From Neurospora tetraspora (taxonomy: Eukaryota; Ascomycota; Sordariomycetes; Sordariales; Sordariaceae): a DNA stretch of 64,000 nucleotides. The stretch is taken from the NCBI RefSeq assembly GCF_033439725.1, contig NW_026944383.1:558001-622000 (forward strand). Reading direction: 5' to 3'. Positions 36,197 to 48,274 of this stretch are shown piece after piece. The position numbers and the translations under genes were made by a program. The notes below the pieces were generated by a model. The model did no database searches. It saw nothing but the letters and a program-made list of their open reading frames with translations, and had not been told where the DNA came from. The number at the start of each line of letters is the position of its first letter. The first letter of the stretch is position 1.

Positions 36197-37465
36197 ATGG
36201 CGCCCACCGTCCTCCCTGCCTCTGGCAACCCGCTGTAAGTCCCAGCTATTCTTTTGTTCGTTAGTACCTGCGCTGTATCAAGCAGAGGTACCCATGTACC
36301 TCTCTCTCTTCATCAAGTCAACTTCACTTCATCAGTCGGAACTCCCATGTCCGACGACCACATCTCAGATGTCACAACACTTACTTTTTATCGACCATCT
36401 TTGTGTTCTGTTTTCATTTTAACTATCATCACCAAACGGATGTAACTCCCATCAACACCATCAACCACCAACCCAGGCAACTGCCAAGTCGCACTCATTC
36501 ATTCATACCTTCTCCCCGAGCCTACATCTACACTAGGCATTCTCTACTTCTACACCTCAACCACCTCGACCACAACCTACAGCCATCACTCACCATTAAC
36601 AGTCATGTCGTGTCATGTCATTTTATGATTTAAACCCATCACCTACTACTCACTTATGAATCAACCAAAACCAAATTGATCTAACCATCAAACCAAAAAC
36701 ACAGAGTCTTCTTCGACATCACCCTCGGCGGCGAGCCCCTCGGCCGCATCACCTTCGAGCTCTTCAAGGACGTAGTCCCCAAGACGGCCGAGAACTTCCG
36801 GCAGTTCTGCACGGGCGAGAGCAAGAACAACCTCGGTCGGCCGCAGGGGTATAAGGGGAGCAAGTTCCACCGGATTGTATGTCACCACACATTTATTTCT
36901 TTCTGTTCTGTTCTCACTGTGCTCTGTCTCTTCCTTGTGTTGTGAACAAAAAAAGAATGGCTGGTGATGGTGAACGCTGACTAAATACCGAAAAAAAAAA
37001 ATAGATTCCCAACTTCATGTGCCAAGGCGGTGACTTCCTCAACGGCGACGGCACCGGTTCAACCTGCATCTACGGCACCAAGAGCTTTGCGGACGAGAAT
37101 TTCTTGCTGAAGCATGATTCGCCTGGGTTGCTTTCTATGGCTGTGAGTGTGTCTGCTTCCTTCCCTCCTTCCCTCCTTTCCATATCTACCCCACCTACCT
37201 ACGTACCTTCCTACCGAGAGTGACAGGTAAAAAGAAACTGACTGAACTCAAAACCCAAAAAAAGAACGCCGGCCCAAACACAAACGGCTCACAATTCTTC
37301 ATCACCACGGTCCCGACCCCCTTCCTGGACGGCAAGCACATCGTGTTCGGTAAAGTCGTGGACGGCATGGATGTCGTCAGGAAGATGGAGAACACCAAGA
37401 CTGGATATCGCGGCAAGGACGTGCCGAACTTGGATGTTGTGATTGCTCAGTGTGGTGAGATGTAA
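36197..37465 (+). CDS. PPIH: Cyclophilin H-type peptidyl-prolyl cis-trans isomerase
   Basis: Exons 36197-36234, 36705-36876, 37005-37142 and 37265-37465 encode 182 residues. The single cyclophilin domain fills the protein: [19 protein letters not shown], the catalytic stretch [15 protein letters not shown] containing the active-site Arg, then [12 protein letters not shown] and [11 protein letters not shown] with the usual substrate-pocket residues. The short N-terminal extension [16 protein letters not shown], total size, and GTGSTCIYG loop match cyclophilin H, which binds the U4/U6 snRNP protein Prp4/Prp3 complex in the spliceosome; that role is inferred from the subtype. Intron 1 is 470 nt, and the first exon ends after only 38 nt. 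There is no signal peptide, so it is cytosolic or nuclear. It converges with the secreted-protein gene downstream. Confidence 0.92.
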
Positions 37466-38548
37466 GGAGGGGAAATTTGGAATTGGTGATCGGATGGGTT
37501 GGTGGTATGGGCGGTGGATTGTGATGTGGTATCAAGGAGGCACCGTTTTCGAGATGCGATGTAGTGAGTAGGGCAGCACAATTCAGGGAGATGGACAATG
37601 TAATCGATGCCCAAGGATGAATATGGTTCAATGTTCGTATAACTCATGGAATCAACTCATCAATTTTGAACTCCGAAACCGAATCCTTATCACCTCATAC
37701 ATCATAACACTCAGCCCAAGGCACAAAAGAAAAACGTCCAAGTAAACAAAGTACAGACCCGAATGAATCACCTAGATTCGGAAGTCCATAGAAAAGACCC
37801 ACAGCTACACAGTAGTATGAAGTCCATAAAGAAGCAGAAAAAGATCGAAATAACGTATTTTTCCCATCAAGAAGGCGAGTGAGTCAACCTTGCTTTTAAT
37901 ATTCCTGTCTCAGACAAGGGATAAATCGGGGTTCAAAAGGAACGACGAGAAAGGAAAACAAAAATTGGGTATGTGGTATCTCAAAACAACAAGAAGAAGA
38001 GAAGTGAAGTTGAAGAGAAAGAAACGCAAAAAAAATCCCGAACCCGCAAGATCCTTTATCCTTCCTCGCCTTCCTAACTCTTGCAACTCTTGTCCCATAA
38101 TTGTCATCATCTAATGCAATTTCTCCCCCTTACATGCCAGCCCGCCAAATGCGCAGCACTCATCGATGCATAAAACGAGGTTGCCCCGTTTTTCATATCT
38201 CTCTTTTTTCTCTTGTCTCGTCATACCCAGCCGGCCAACCATGCAACAATGTCATCCTCCATGAATATCCTGTCTGAACCAAAACGCCAGAATGTATGTG
38301 TTTTCATCATAAGAGAATGGAATGAATGAGAGTGTAAGTTGCTTGTGATAAAGACTGGCTTTCTTTCCTGAATGAAGGGTATCCTGCACGAACAATGCCC
38401 TTGTCCGACGCCGTAGTCAAAAGGCAGAGAACTGAGAAAAGAACAAGGGAAGATCGGCCCGTTGTCCACAAACCGGTCGTACAAAGCGAGCCACGTTTTC
38501 CCGTTGACGGCACGAGTATTGGCCATTGTTGTGATGTGACAACTGACT
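37466..38548. other. Intergenic region between converging genes
   Basis: Contains the 3' ends of the cyclophilin gene and the secreted-protein gene. It is A-rich from 37700 to 38050 with no supported coding frame. Confidence 0.5.
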
Positions 38549-40144
38549 TCAATTCCTGCCGACAAAGCCCCATTGGCCTTTTCCACGACGGAACTTGGGA
38601 GCGCTCGTGGTCTGGTTGTACGCGGTCTCGTAGATGGTCGCAGTCATGATAGCAATCTGGGTGGTCTCGGTTACGTAGACGGTAGACGCGGGCATGGTGA
38701 TGGTCTGCGTGACCATCACAAACTTGGTGTTTCCGGCGATGGGATTTTGGCCGTTTCCTTCAGTCGGGTTGTTGGTGCTAACTGGTGCGGACACACTGGA
38801 TTCCTGAGATACAGTGGCTGGTATCGAAGTAGGGGCCGAGTTTGATGCTTGGGATGCAGACGAAACAGGCGCAGAAGATGCTGCCGGAGCGGGAGCGGTC
38901 GAAGATGAGGCGCTAAGAAAAACTCCGCCGGCGGGAGGGCTTCCGGTTTGGGTTGCAGAAGAAGCTGTCGAAGATGAGGCGCTAACAGAACCACCACCGG
39001 TGTGAGAGCTTGCGGAAGGAGCATTAACGCTGCCTCCTACTTGTACAAACAAGCTCTTTTGTCGGGCCATGTTCCTAGCCTGAATATCGTATGGAATGGG
39101 ATTCGGTCTATCTGTTCTCCCGATCAAACCGGCCATTGGGATATCAGCTTCGTTATAGTCGACGCCAGCTTTCGCGGCCTTGCCTTTCTGCGGGACTTTG
39201 ACCATGAAAAGATTCGCCATCTGCGCTCTGATAGCAGCTTTGCTGAAGTCCGTTTCCACAAACTGCACGTCAGTCTTGCCCCCACCCTTGCATCCAGGAC
39301 CCTTAACTTCACCAAGGCTTTCGTCGCAGGGGTCGACAATATTGATATCGACAACTCCGGTGTATATTTCCGGAACTGACACTATAGCGTCCTTGTTCTC
39401 CTCGATGAAGGTATAAGGAGAGACGGCAACGCCTCGTTCTCTCGTTTGTGGCCAGTCCCAGACCCAAATGATTGTATACACTTGTCCAATTTTGAGGTCA
39501 GCCGGGAGCTTGATATCCGACTGGCACATTAGGCGTCCTCCCATTATATCCGGAATCTTGAAATTGGCCTGGCGGAAAGCTTTGATGCCTGCGGGGTCGC
39601 CAGTTGCTGGGTTGAGGGGCTCACGACATTGGCCGTCGTCATAGTGCCTGGTAGCCAAGAGCCTTCCCTTCTTATCGCCGCCGGTGCCATCAGCCGTCCA
39701 TTTGAGGTGGACGTCAGCGAAGCGGACATCGGCTAGGTTGTTGTTGGTCGTTCCATAGAGGTAGATGGTACCACGATTTACAGGTGATACCCTGTTGAGC
39801 TGGGGTGACTCTGGGAGCGAGACGTGGCCATTCTCGTTGTATTGGATAGCTACCCAGTCTCCTGGGGCAGCCTTTGGCATTGCATAGTTAACGTTGTAAC
39901 TTTGATCAGTGAGGACTGCCCTTTCTGGCATATAAAGGAGAGCAGAATCGAGTCCGTGAATAAGCTGGTACTGATTGTCCCCAGTCTGGTAAGCCCTCGA
40001 GTAGCCCACTGGGCCGACCATGGTGCCGTTTGGTGCGATGCGCCTCACTTGCTCGGGCCAGGAATGTCCTGCTGAAAGTCGGACCATGGCAAAGAGGGCG
40101 GCAACCAGCAGACCCCCAGTGTCTTTTAGCGAGTATGTCTTCAT
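38549..40144 (-). CDS. Secreted protein with N-terminal histidine, DUF7492/LPMO-like
   Basis: A single frame of 531 codons from ATG 40144 to TGA 38549-38551. Residues 1-26 are a signal peptide (basic start, hydrophobic core VAALFAMVRL, cleavage after SAG), which would leave His27 as the first residue of the mature HSWPEQVRRI. The globular part runs to about residue 355 with Cys pairs and further His residues (IHGLDS, NGHVSLP, DVHLKW, TRHYDDGQC). A Ser/Thr/Ala/Pro linker follows (about 372-470), likely O-glycosylated, then a Thr/Val-rich segment (MVTQTITMPASTVYVTET) and a basic end. I know this HSW start from a fungal family of unknown function (DUF7492). A mature N-terminal His is the copper-ligand position of lytic polysaccharide monooxygenases, but I see no proof of that activity. 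Extracellular action is inferred. Confidence 0.75.
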   Translation of the reverse strand: MKTYSLKDTGGLLVAALFAMVRLSAGHSWPEQVRRIAPNGTMVGPVGYSRAYQTGDNQYQLIHGLDSALLYMPERAVLTDQSYNVNYAMPKAAPGDWVAIQYNENGHVSLPESPQLNRVSPVNRGTIYLYGTTNNNLADVRFADVHLKWTADGTGGDKKGRLLATRHYDDGQCREPLNPATGDPAGIKAFRQANFKIPDIMGGRLMCQSDIKLPADLKIGQVYTIIWVWDWPQTRERGVAVSPYTFIEENKDAIVSVPEIYTGVVDINIVDPCDESLGEVKGPGCKGGGKTDVQFVETDFSKAAIRAQMANLFMVKVPQKGKAAKAGVDYNEADIPMAGLIGRTDRPNPIPYDIQARNMARQKSLFVQVGGSVNAPSASSHTGGGSVSASSSTASSATQTGSPPAGGVFLSASSSTAPAPAASSAPVSSASQASNSAPTSIPATVSQESSVSAPVSTNNPTEGNGQNPIAGNTKFVMVTQTITMPASTVYVTETTQIAIMTATIYETAYNQTTSAPKFRRGKGQWGFVGRN

Positions 40145-43100
40145 GGTGTGCTGTCTCCAGAGACAGGGCGTAACGTTGTTGTGTATTTTGTTGCTTGTCG
40201 GAAAGGGCGAGAGGGAGAAGGAGGGAAGACGACGTCAGAAAAACGAGTGCTGAAAAAGTATCGGCGTGGGTAGAAGAAGTGAGTCGAGGTCTAAAGTGGT
40301 TCAACGTCCAGCGTATAATATGACCAGCATGGGTACAAGAATGGAGAACGAGCGGGGTGACTCCTATTGTACTTGTTGTGTGCTTCTTCAATAGGCCATT
40401 GTGACGGGTTTGTGAAATTGTGGTGAAATCGAGGGGACTTTTATCGACGAGACACAATAAAGAAAGAGGCAGGTGCGCCGGGTCGTCAATGAGATTGTCC
40501 ACCGGCCGAGGAAGCGTGACGGGTGGGTCAATGAAAAGTCGGGATTGAAGCGTCAAGCAAAGGCGGCGGCTGCAGAACTTGCTTGAATCGAGTCGAGAAA
40601 GATATCGAGGTGATAGTCACCAAGGCCTGGTGATCACTTGCTGTCGTCGTCGTCGTCAAAGGAAGATGATTGTTGTTGTTGGGACTGAGGTGAGGAGTTG
40701 AGGACGGTCTGGAGGAGGATGATCAGACGGGTTGTGAGAGCCGAGTTGACCGTGAACAAGAGAAGAGTATCACGCAAACCTGAGGTGGGTAGGGATCGGA
40801 GTACGTGATGCTCGTCCTTAGGACGTTATATTGGAGGGCACGGGAGAGAGAAATGGATCTAGCAGGATCTAGATGCCACAAGCAGACACAACAAAATCTG
40901 GTAGCACGGCGGGATGCGCAACACTTGAAACCTCGAGGGCCCGAAATGAGAAGGAGCTTGTGTACGCGCGGGACATAGGAGTGCGTCACGAGAATGGAAA
41001 GACGGACGGATGCAGTACCAGGCCAAGTGGAAAGCACCCTTCCCGTGCTTCCTGTTCAGAAATGTAGTCATACCATTGCCCTGACTGTCCATACCTACCA
41101 TCAAGCGATTGCCCATTGCCCATTGCCCATTGCCCACTGGCGGCTGGCGTGGCCCCTGGGCTGGACCGGCTCACTGGATCATGATGGCCAGTGGATGCGA
41201 CGTTGGTTCAACACAAGAAAGAGATGAATGGATGGAAATTGTACAAGTTGGTGCCCATCTGCCATGTCGTTGCTTCCCGATCATCGTCAACGAACCGTTT
41301 GGTGTGGAGACGCGCTAGTCTGTTCTGAAAATGCAGGCACGCAGCCGGTTTGGTTGGTCGTCGCTTGTCCACCACATCCGCAAAGCCAAGATTTGGTTGG
41401 GCGGCGTCAAGCGCTGTCTGACAAGGGTTGGAGCCCCATATGCACCACCTATCCATCCATTGATCCTCCTCCCCGCCACGTCCGCGTGGCTTGCCCCAAA
41501 TCTTTTTTCATATCGCTCCAATTCTTCCATGCCTGGACCTCGCCCAGACAGAGACAACACCAAGTTGTTACACCCAGCAACATGCAAGACAAATGATGAC
41601 TTGCCGTAGGCTCCTGGCACCCCGGGCATAGTCTAATTCTCTTGTTCTGTACAATTCTCCGGCGGCTCTCTCCCAGACCTCTTCCAGAACCTGCTGACTC
41701 GCAGCGAACGTGACCATACAAACGGCGCTTTGTTTCAAGGTCGAAGGAGATCAATGCGCTGCCATCCGAGGCACCTCGTTGGTTGATTTAGCCGCCTAGC
41801 CGCCCGCGCTTCCAGGTATTTGATATCGAGAGGTACGTATCATATCCCGTTCTCCCAAACAAAACGAAATTATCCTCTGCCTCACGTTGATGGAGATGGC
41901 GTTTCTCGAGACATGTTAGATTCCCATTCCCGAGCGAAACACGAGGATCCGGATACCCTATGGCGCAAACTAAGCGCTGGATGGGGGCCTGGCCTTGTCA
42001 TCGGACCCCCCCTGCTCTTTTATGCGCCGCATAAACTTACAACCGCCGCGTTGATCATCGGAATACCGCAAAGAGGAATCCCATCCGCCAAAGGTAGTAA
42101 TACACACAGACACACACCTTACCCTCTTACCCATCCTCTGTGATGTATTTATTGCCCCTCATTCGCCTCCCACTCAATGCCAACTCTCGCCATCCTCCAT
42201 ATCCTTTCAAACCAGAACTGGGACGATCTGTCACCCTGCGCAACTCTATCCGCCGTCTCCTCACGTGCCCCTGAGGGGATGTTTGTTTCAGCCTTTGGTT
42301 CTCTGCACTTTTGTTGAGCGGATGAACGATTGCTCATCAAGCGCCTGAAGAAGGAGCCCGGTCACCGAAATTCCGTGGCCAGCAACAAATTTCGTCCGTC
42401 CCCAGCCTGTTCAGAGGAAGGGAAGACTAAACATCAGAACCAGAATACGAATTGTTCTCTCCCTCTCTCTCCCTCGATTCTTGCGGTCAGTAAAACCCCC
42501 ATCATCAATCAATCAACAATCTGCGCACAACAATCGTATCACTCGCATCAAGTGATCCATCCAGCCGAGTCTATTTCACCTTGCAGATGCTCTTGTGCGG
42601 GCTCATCTCAGCAGACCACAAATCTACTGTGAAGGCTTCACAGACGGCTAGCGCACCGCGCCCACCCAGCCAAACGGTCATATCCGAACACCAGTTGTGG
42701 TGAATGGTGAGCTTCGTGGATGTGTGTGTGTTTGTTTCGTTTCATGTCCCCCCATAACCCCTCCAGATTGTTTCCTGGTGCAGGCCCAGACTTGCACATC
42801 AGTGGATAATGGACAAGGTCCGTCCCGTGTGTGTTGTGTTTGTTTGTCCCCTCCATCCCCCCACATCCTGGACTGTTACGGTTGAGGAACCTGGCGAGTG
42901 ACAGGGGTTGTTTGACAACCACTTGCGGATTTGACCACAAATTTTCTGGCATTCTCATTTTCTGCTGTGAATCTAATGAGCCAAGATTATTCGTGATGAT
43001 TACGATGATTGTCTCACAGCCATGATTCAGCCTGGTTTTCTGTGTATCTACACTGCTTTGATATCACAAAATCAACGAAAAAACGCAATTTCAAGATCGT

Positions 43101-43610
43101 ACTCTTCACTTATCAAGCAAAACTCATGGAAACAGAGCCACCGCTCAATGATGAGATAACAGCAAAGCACCAGTGTTTTGTCTCATTGAGTTCGATTTAT
43201 CTTAGCCCTATGGCGATGCCCCCATCATGTCCTCCCTCTCCTATTTTACCGTTCACAAAACTATCGTAAAGACCCAAAAAAGAAAAAAGAGAGAGAAAGA
43301 AAAGTCCTATAACCCAGTCAAAATGCGCCCTTTGAATATGCGTCATGTCCCCAAAGCGAACCCAAAAAAAAAGAGAAAAAAGGATCCGTATAAAAGCCAA
43401 AAACGCTCACTGCCAAGTGGCTTGAGAATGGCGTATATATCCATCTGTCCAGCTTGTTCACCCATCCAATCCAGTTATTCAGTCATTAGTAGAACTCCTC
43501 GTAACTCCCGTCCGTCCAAGATTATATTTTCCGTTCCCTGTGCGTTCCGCACTCCCATTACACCGACCCCAAAGCCCGCGCCGGTAATCCCAGTAAATGA
43601 TATGATGTGA
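40145..43610. other. 3.5 kb without a supported gene
   Basis: The upstream part holds the promoter of the secreted-protein gene; the far end holds the 3' end of the TEA-factor gene. Open frames are short and mirrored on both strands. A tandem ATTGCCC repeat (four perfect copies) is at 41108-41135 and a GT run near 42720-42733. Confidence 0.45.
41108..41135 (+). repeat. Four tandem copies of a 7-mer
   Basis: ATTGCCC is repeated four times without mismatch. Probably neutral slippage; length is likely to vary between strains. Confidence 0.85.
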
Positions 43611-46600
43611 CTAGTCCTCCTCATAGTCCTCGTCATTATTATCATCGCCATCCCCTTCTTCTTCCTCATCATCATCTCCCAAATCAGCAGCTGATCGCGT
43701 GCGCTTGATACCTCTCATAAGTTGCTGAGGTTGATGATGGTGGTAATCATTTTCCATATGTGTCACCTCTTCCACCAACGCTGCTGCCTCTTGTGATGAT
43801 ACATTCACGCTGGCCACAATCTCATCCCACTCTTGCGAGAGGTGGTGGTGGCCTTCTTCGGGGGAGTTGTTTGAGCTGATGGATCGATGCTGGTGCTGGT
43901 GCTGATGACTAGGGTGTGATTGTTGGTATTGATCTTGATGACGCGCATAATGATGTTGCTGCTGCTGCTGGGACTGGGACTGGGACTGGTGATGTTCTTG
44001 TTGTTCATCAACGGTTACAGGAGGCCAGTGAACCTCCGGACCCGTTGACGTGGCTGGTGTCCAGAGATCATGGTCATCAGCCGCCGGCCATTGCTGCTGC
44101 TGCTGCTGTTGATGATGATGCTGGTGAGATGACTGGTGGTGTAATTGGTTCCCACTATGCTGGTGGCTCAAATGCAAAGAAGGCACACGTCCATCAACAG
44201 ACCCCGCTCGAGAAACAGGGTTACTACCATGATGAGAAGCAGCAGCAGCAGCAGCCTGAGGATGCAAGTGTTGAGATGATGATGTCCTTGGCCATTGCTG
44301 AGTAACACCACCGGAATTAGCAGTGGCGTAACCGGCTGATGCCGCTGACCAGGATGGATCTAGCCCACTGGTAGTAGACCAAGTCGACGGTGCCGTCGTG
44401 GAAACTGGGTCATAGACACCAACACCAACACCAACACCAGACGCAGCAGCAGCAGCAGTCAGAAACGGATCCGTGACAGCAGCTAGATCGCTCAGTGAAG
44501 GCTGTGGTGGGGGATTGTGGTGGGCATGATTGTGATGAGGATGAGGATTATGATGACTCGCGGCGGCATGGGCATGGGAAAGACCAGTGTGAGTATGGTG
44601 ACCTGTATGCTGATGTTGTTGATGATGATGACTGTGACTGTGACTGTAGTGCTGCTGTTGCTGCTGGCTCCCACCACCACCACCGGCGGCATCAAAGTTG
44701 TGAGTGAACGAGTTACTCATCGTTGCGCTAGGAGGAGGCGTCTCCAAGCCCGAGTGGACGCTGGCACCACTGTGACTCCCCAATCTTTGCCCTGCTCCAT
44801 GTCCGCCTCCCCTCATGCTATGCTCAAGCATCATGTGGAACTGGGCATCATAGCCTGTTGCAGAACTGAGATGGGTAGCGCCCGACCCTACAGAGGAGAA
44901 GGAGCCCCGCGTGTCAGTACCACCACCTCCTCCTCCCCATGCGGAAGTAGCTGTGGCGGTGGCCGAAGCCGCGGCGGAGGCGGAGGTGTTGTACACGTCG
45001 CTCATCCCGGCGGCGGCGGCGTTCTGAAGGTGGTGCTGGTAGCTGGTTGCTGGGGACATGATTAGGTCGCCGGCGCGACCCCCCATGCCGGGCGTGGTTC
45101 CCATTGATGAGGAGATGGGCGACGGGATGAATGCTTCTGTTGCGCCCATGCCATGGGAGGTCCCGGGATAATGGGGGTTGATGCTCAGGGAAGTCCTACC
45201 GCCGGCGGCGGCGGTGGTGGTGTGGCGGTTTGGTCCAATGACTTGTCCAGCAGCAGCGGCATCTGAACTGCTAAGCAGGGCCTTTTGCTGATGGTAGGGG
45301 CTGGTCGGGTCAAGGACGGTCAGGAAGCGCCAGCTGGTTTTGCCGCTTTGCGCGGTGGGGAGCTTGCCGTCGCTGTCGAGGCTGTGGATGGTTTCGAATG
45401 TCCAGAGGATCACGGCACGGCGGGTCCATTGTGGCTGTTGGTGGCTTGCGGTGCCGGCGCCGGCGCCATCCTGCTGCTCAAGAGGAGACTGTTCGGGTGG
45501 ACAGGACCAGATCTCTTGGAGGATGGCGATCTGGGGGACCAGTTCCATTTGCGTTGGTTGGCCTCCGTCTCCGCCGACGCTGGATCGGGTGCTGGTGCTC
45601 TCGGTGTCGTCATTGTCGTCGGAGGAATCCTCTCTCTTCAGAGAAGCCGCCGCCGCCACTCTTTTGTTGTTGCCTCGCCGCACACCGGTAAACGGGTGAG
45701 CGGGATACTCGGCGCAGTTGGTAAGAGTTCGCGCCCATGCGTCCGCTGGGAACGGCACCATGACCCACTCCCGGCGTCGGCCCGCCGAGATGCAGTCACA
45801 TTGATGATCGTGCCCGCCGCCGTTCCGTGGCCCGTCGCACCCGGGAAGGTGCTGGTATTGGATGGCGATCTCGGCGCCCGTCTCATAGTATGTTTGCGGC
45901 GGCGACTTTTCGCTCACAAAGCTCAACTCGGCCGGGCGGACAAGCTTCGTCTCAACCTTCCATCGGTGGCTGAGCAACTGTGGTTGCTCGATGTTGATCT
46001 CAAACCACGAATTAAAGTCCGACTGGTTGGGAAACCCTCGCCTCTCCTTGAGCTCCAAGGCGACGTTCATGTGCAAGTAGTCGCAGCGACTGTCGGCGGC
46101 GATGATGGCCTCAAGCCGCTCATGGAGTTCGGGAAACGAGGTCTCCCACCCCCTGCTGACTTCCCGGACAGTGCTGGACTCTACCTGACGAATTCCCTTT
46201 GTAAACTCGTGCAGCAGCGAGCCTTTGAAGATCTGCTGCTCTTCCTTGGCCCATTTCTCCTTTTCAAGGTTGCGTTCAAGGTGAGGGTATTCGCTTTTGT
46301 CCAGCCTGTCGCCCGTGGTGGGAAGGTATCCGGAGCCGTCACCGCGGACGGTGACGTTGGGGTGTGATACGAAGATCCAACATCGTTTGGGCCGGATGGC
46401 AATCTGGTCATTGAGTGCAAGGATCTGGGCAAAGTACTCGTAATTGGGCCGCTCGTCGGGAAGACGACCCTCTGCCAAGGCAATCAGCACCGGGTTTTTC
46501 TTGAAAGACTCGATTTCCTTGAGCTCCGTCGCCGACAAGGGCTGCTTTTTGGCCGCCTTGCGTCGTCTGTTCTTCTCCTCTTTATTCTCTTGTCGAGGGA

Positions 46601-47586
46601 AGAAGAAGTGGACTATGCGCAGGGAGGGCGGGCAAGGGGGTCCCGTTGGTTAGCTTGTGTGTGCGCCACAGGATATACAGAATCTGCACGAAAGGAAAGC
46701 AAGCACAGGGGGGGAGCCTGACAGGGCCGGAAAAAGAAATGTTTGCTTGGGCAACGTGACAAGGGGGTTGAGTGAGTTTAGTGCAATGGGGCTGAACGGA
46801 GGGCTCTGACGAATTCAAACTTACAGCATCGATGATTCAGAAAGAAGTTCTTCAACACTTGGATGTGACTCGACACCTGCTTTCGCTTTCTCTTCAATTT
46901 CGGGTCCGGCTCGGTGCCGGGCGGCAAGCTGGCACAATACGCTATCCAGAGGAACTCAGCAATCAACATGTTCCGACCCCAGAGCTTCGAACGCATCGTG
47001 TACTTTCTCTTTCCCATTTGCTGAGGGATAAGCAACAGAGCTGGACATGTACCTGCATCAGCCATCTAATCTGCAACAATACGAGGTTATTCAGAAGATC
47101 CTCACCGTCAAGAAACGCATCCTCAAGGACATCGGGCCATTTCTGGTCCGACTTTTCCTCCTTGCTCTTATTTGCTTGCTTCTTTCTGTAACTGAGGAAC
47201 TGAGGTGACAAGTAGATCGGGTTGATGCCATGTTGCCTTCTCTGAAGCTGCATCTGATGCCGTTGCTGTAGCCTTAGGAACTCGGGTGACCCATAGGCGG
47301 AACTGAGAGACTGAGTTGGGATAACGGGTGGACTAGGAATGGAGAGCTGATGATGTGCATACGACGACCTTACCAGAGCACCGAGTTGTTGTTGCTGCTG
47401 CTGTTGTTGTCGGAGTTGCTGCTCTTCATGCTGTTGTTGTTGGAAGTGATGATACTGAGCATTGCCAGTGGACTCACGCAGAGGCGGTCTTGGTGCGGAG
47501 AGGACATGGCGATGATCCAGGATAAAGTCCGACGAAGACGGATAACACTGCGATGCAAGAGTCGTGGGCCTGACCGGGAACTCCAT
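43611..47586 (-). CDS. abaA: AbaA/TEC1-type TEA/ATTS transcription factor
   Basis: Exons 47586-47106, 47040-46825 and 46612-43611 give 1232 residues, all in phase. The TEA DNA-binding domain is at about 149-226, split by intron 1: KWPDVLEDAFLD, then ALLLIPQQMGKRKYTMRSKL, GRNMLIAEFLWIAYCASLPP and KQVSSHIQVLKNFFLNHRC. The preceding IYLSPQFLSYRKKQ segment and the FHFFFP start after the domain are typical of AbaA. In Aspergillus AbaA drives conidiophore maturation; TEC1 in yeast drives filamentous growth. A conserved region follows to about residue 520. The remaining 700 residues are low complexity: Ala, Gly and Ser runs, long His/Gln tracts (His-Gln-His repeats, about 870-900 and 1060-1150), and an acidic tail. 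The ATG at 47586 is the first in frame. Pezizomycotina usually have one such gene, which supports orthology; the biological role in this species may differ. Confidence 0.88.
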
Positions 47587-48274
47587 TTTTTGGGCCAACG
47601 GAACAGGACCACTAAGCGGTCACGCTTCTGGACTCGCGGAGCAAGCTGGAATAAAGAGAGAGAATGCTCGGAAGGAATGACTTGTCGTCAGACGCAAGCC
47701 AAAGAAGATATAAAATATGCTAGTACGAAGGGGGTTTGAGCCGTTGAGGCATGGAGGGGAGTGGTCAATATCTTATAAAGGGCCGTCGCCCTTCCCTCGA
47801 TAATGATCACCAATCCCAGGCCGGCCGTACTTGGGATGCTTCTTGCAACAACATGCTGCTCGAGGGCGACTGTCGCCCTGGGTGTTGTCAAACAACTGTT
47901 ATTAGGTCAGCTGCTTGTTGTTACTTGGACAGGACCAACTGGCACGCAAGGGAACCGTACCAGTTGACAAGGGGAAATCTGCAGCACCAGTCAGTCGGAG
48001 CCGACCATCAAACCATAGGCAGAAATGGGAGGACTTGGACCAAGCAGCCCTCATTCAGGCATGCGGCAAGATTACTTTGCACAGTACGGATGTAAGCACG
48101 GGAGAGAAGTGTGCGTGAAAGGGAATTGGATGTCAATAAAGGTGGTTGTCCTAAAAAGGTAGACATGGTTGACAGGGGTGGCGAGCACCTCCTTCACAAG
48201 GGAACCGAGACATGATTGCCGCAACCCCGTCCCAAATCTGAGACCTAGGGAAAAGATTCAATTCTTCATGTGCT
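47587..48274. other. Short intergenic region
   Basis: Holds the TEA-factor promoter and the mrd1 3' UTR. No additional gene or RNA seen. Confidence 0.5.

Noticed and set aside
45285-46367. 360-codon plus-strand frame inside the TEA-factor gene
   Set aside because: Antisense shadow of the large third exon; no ATG-supported domain.
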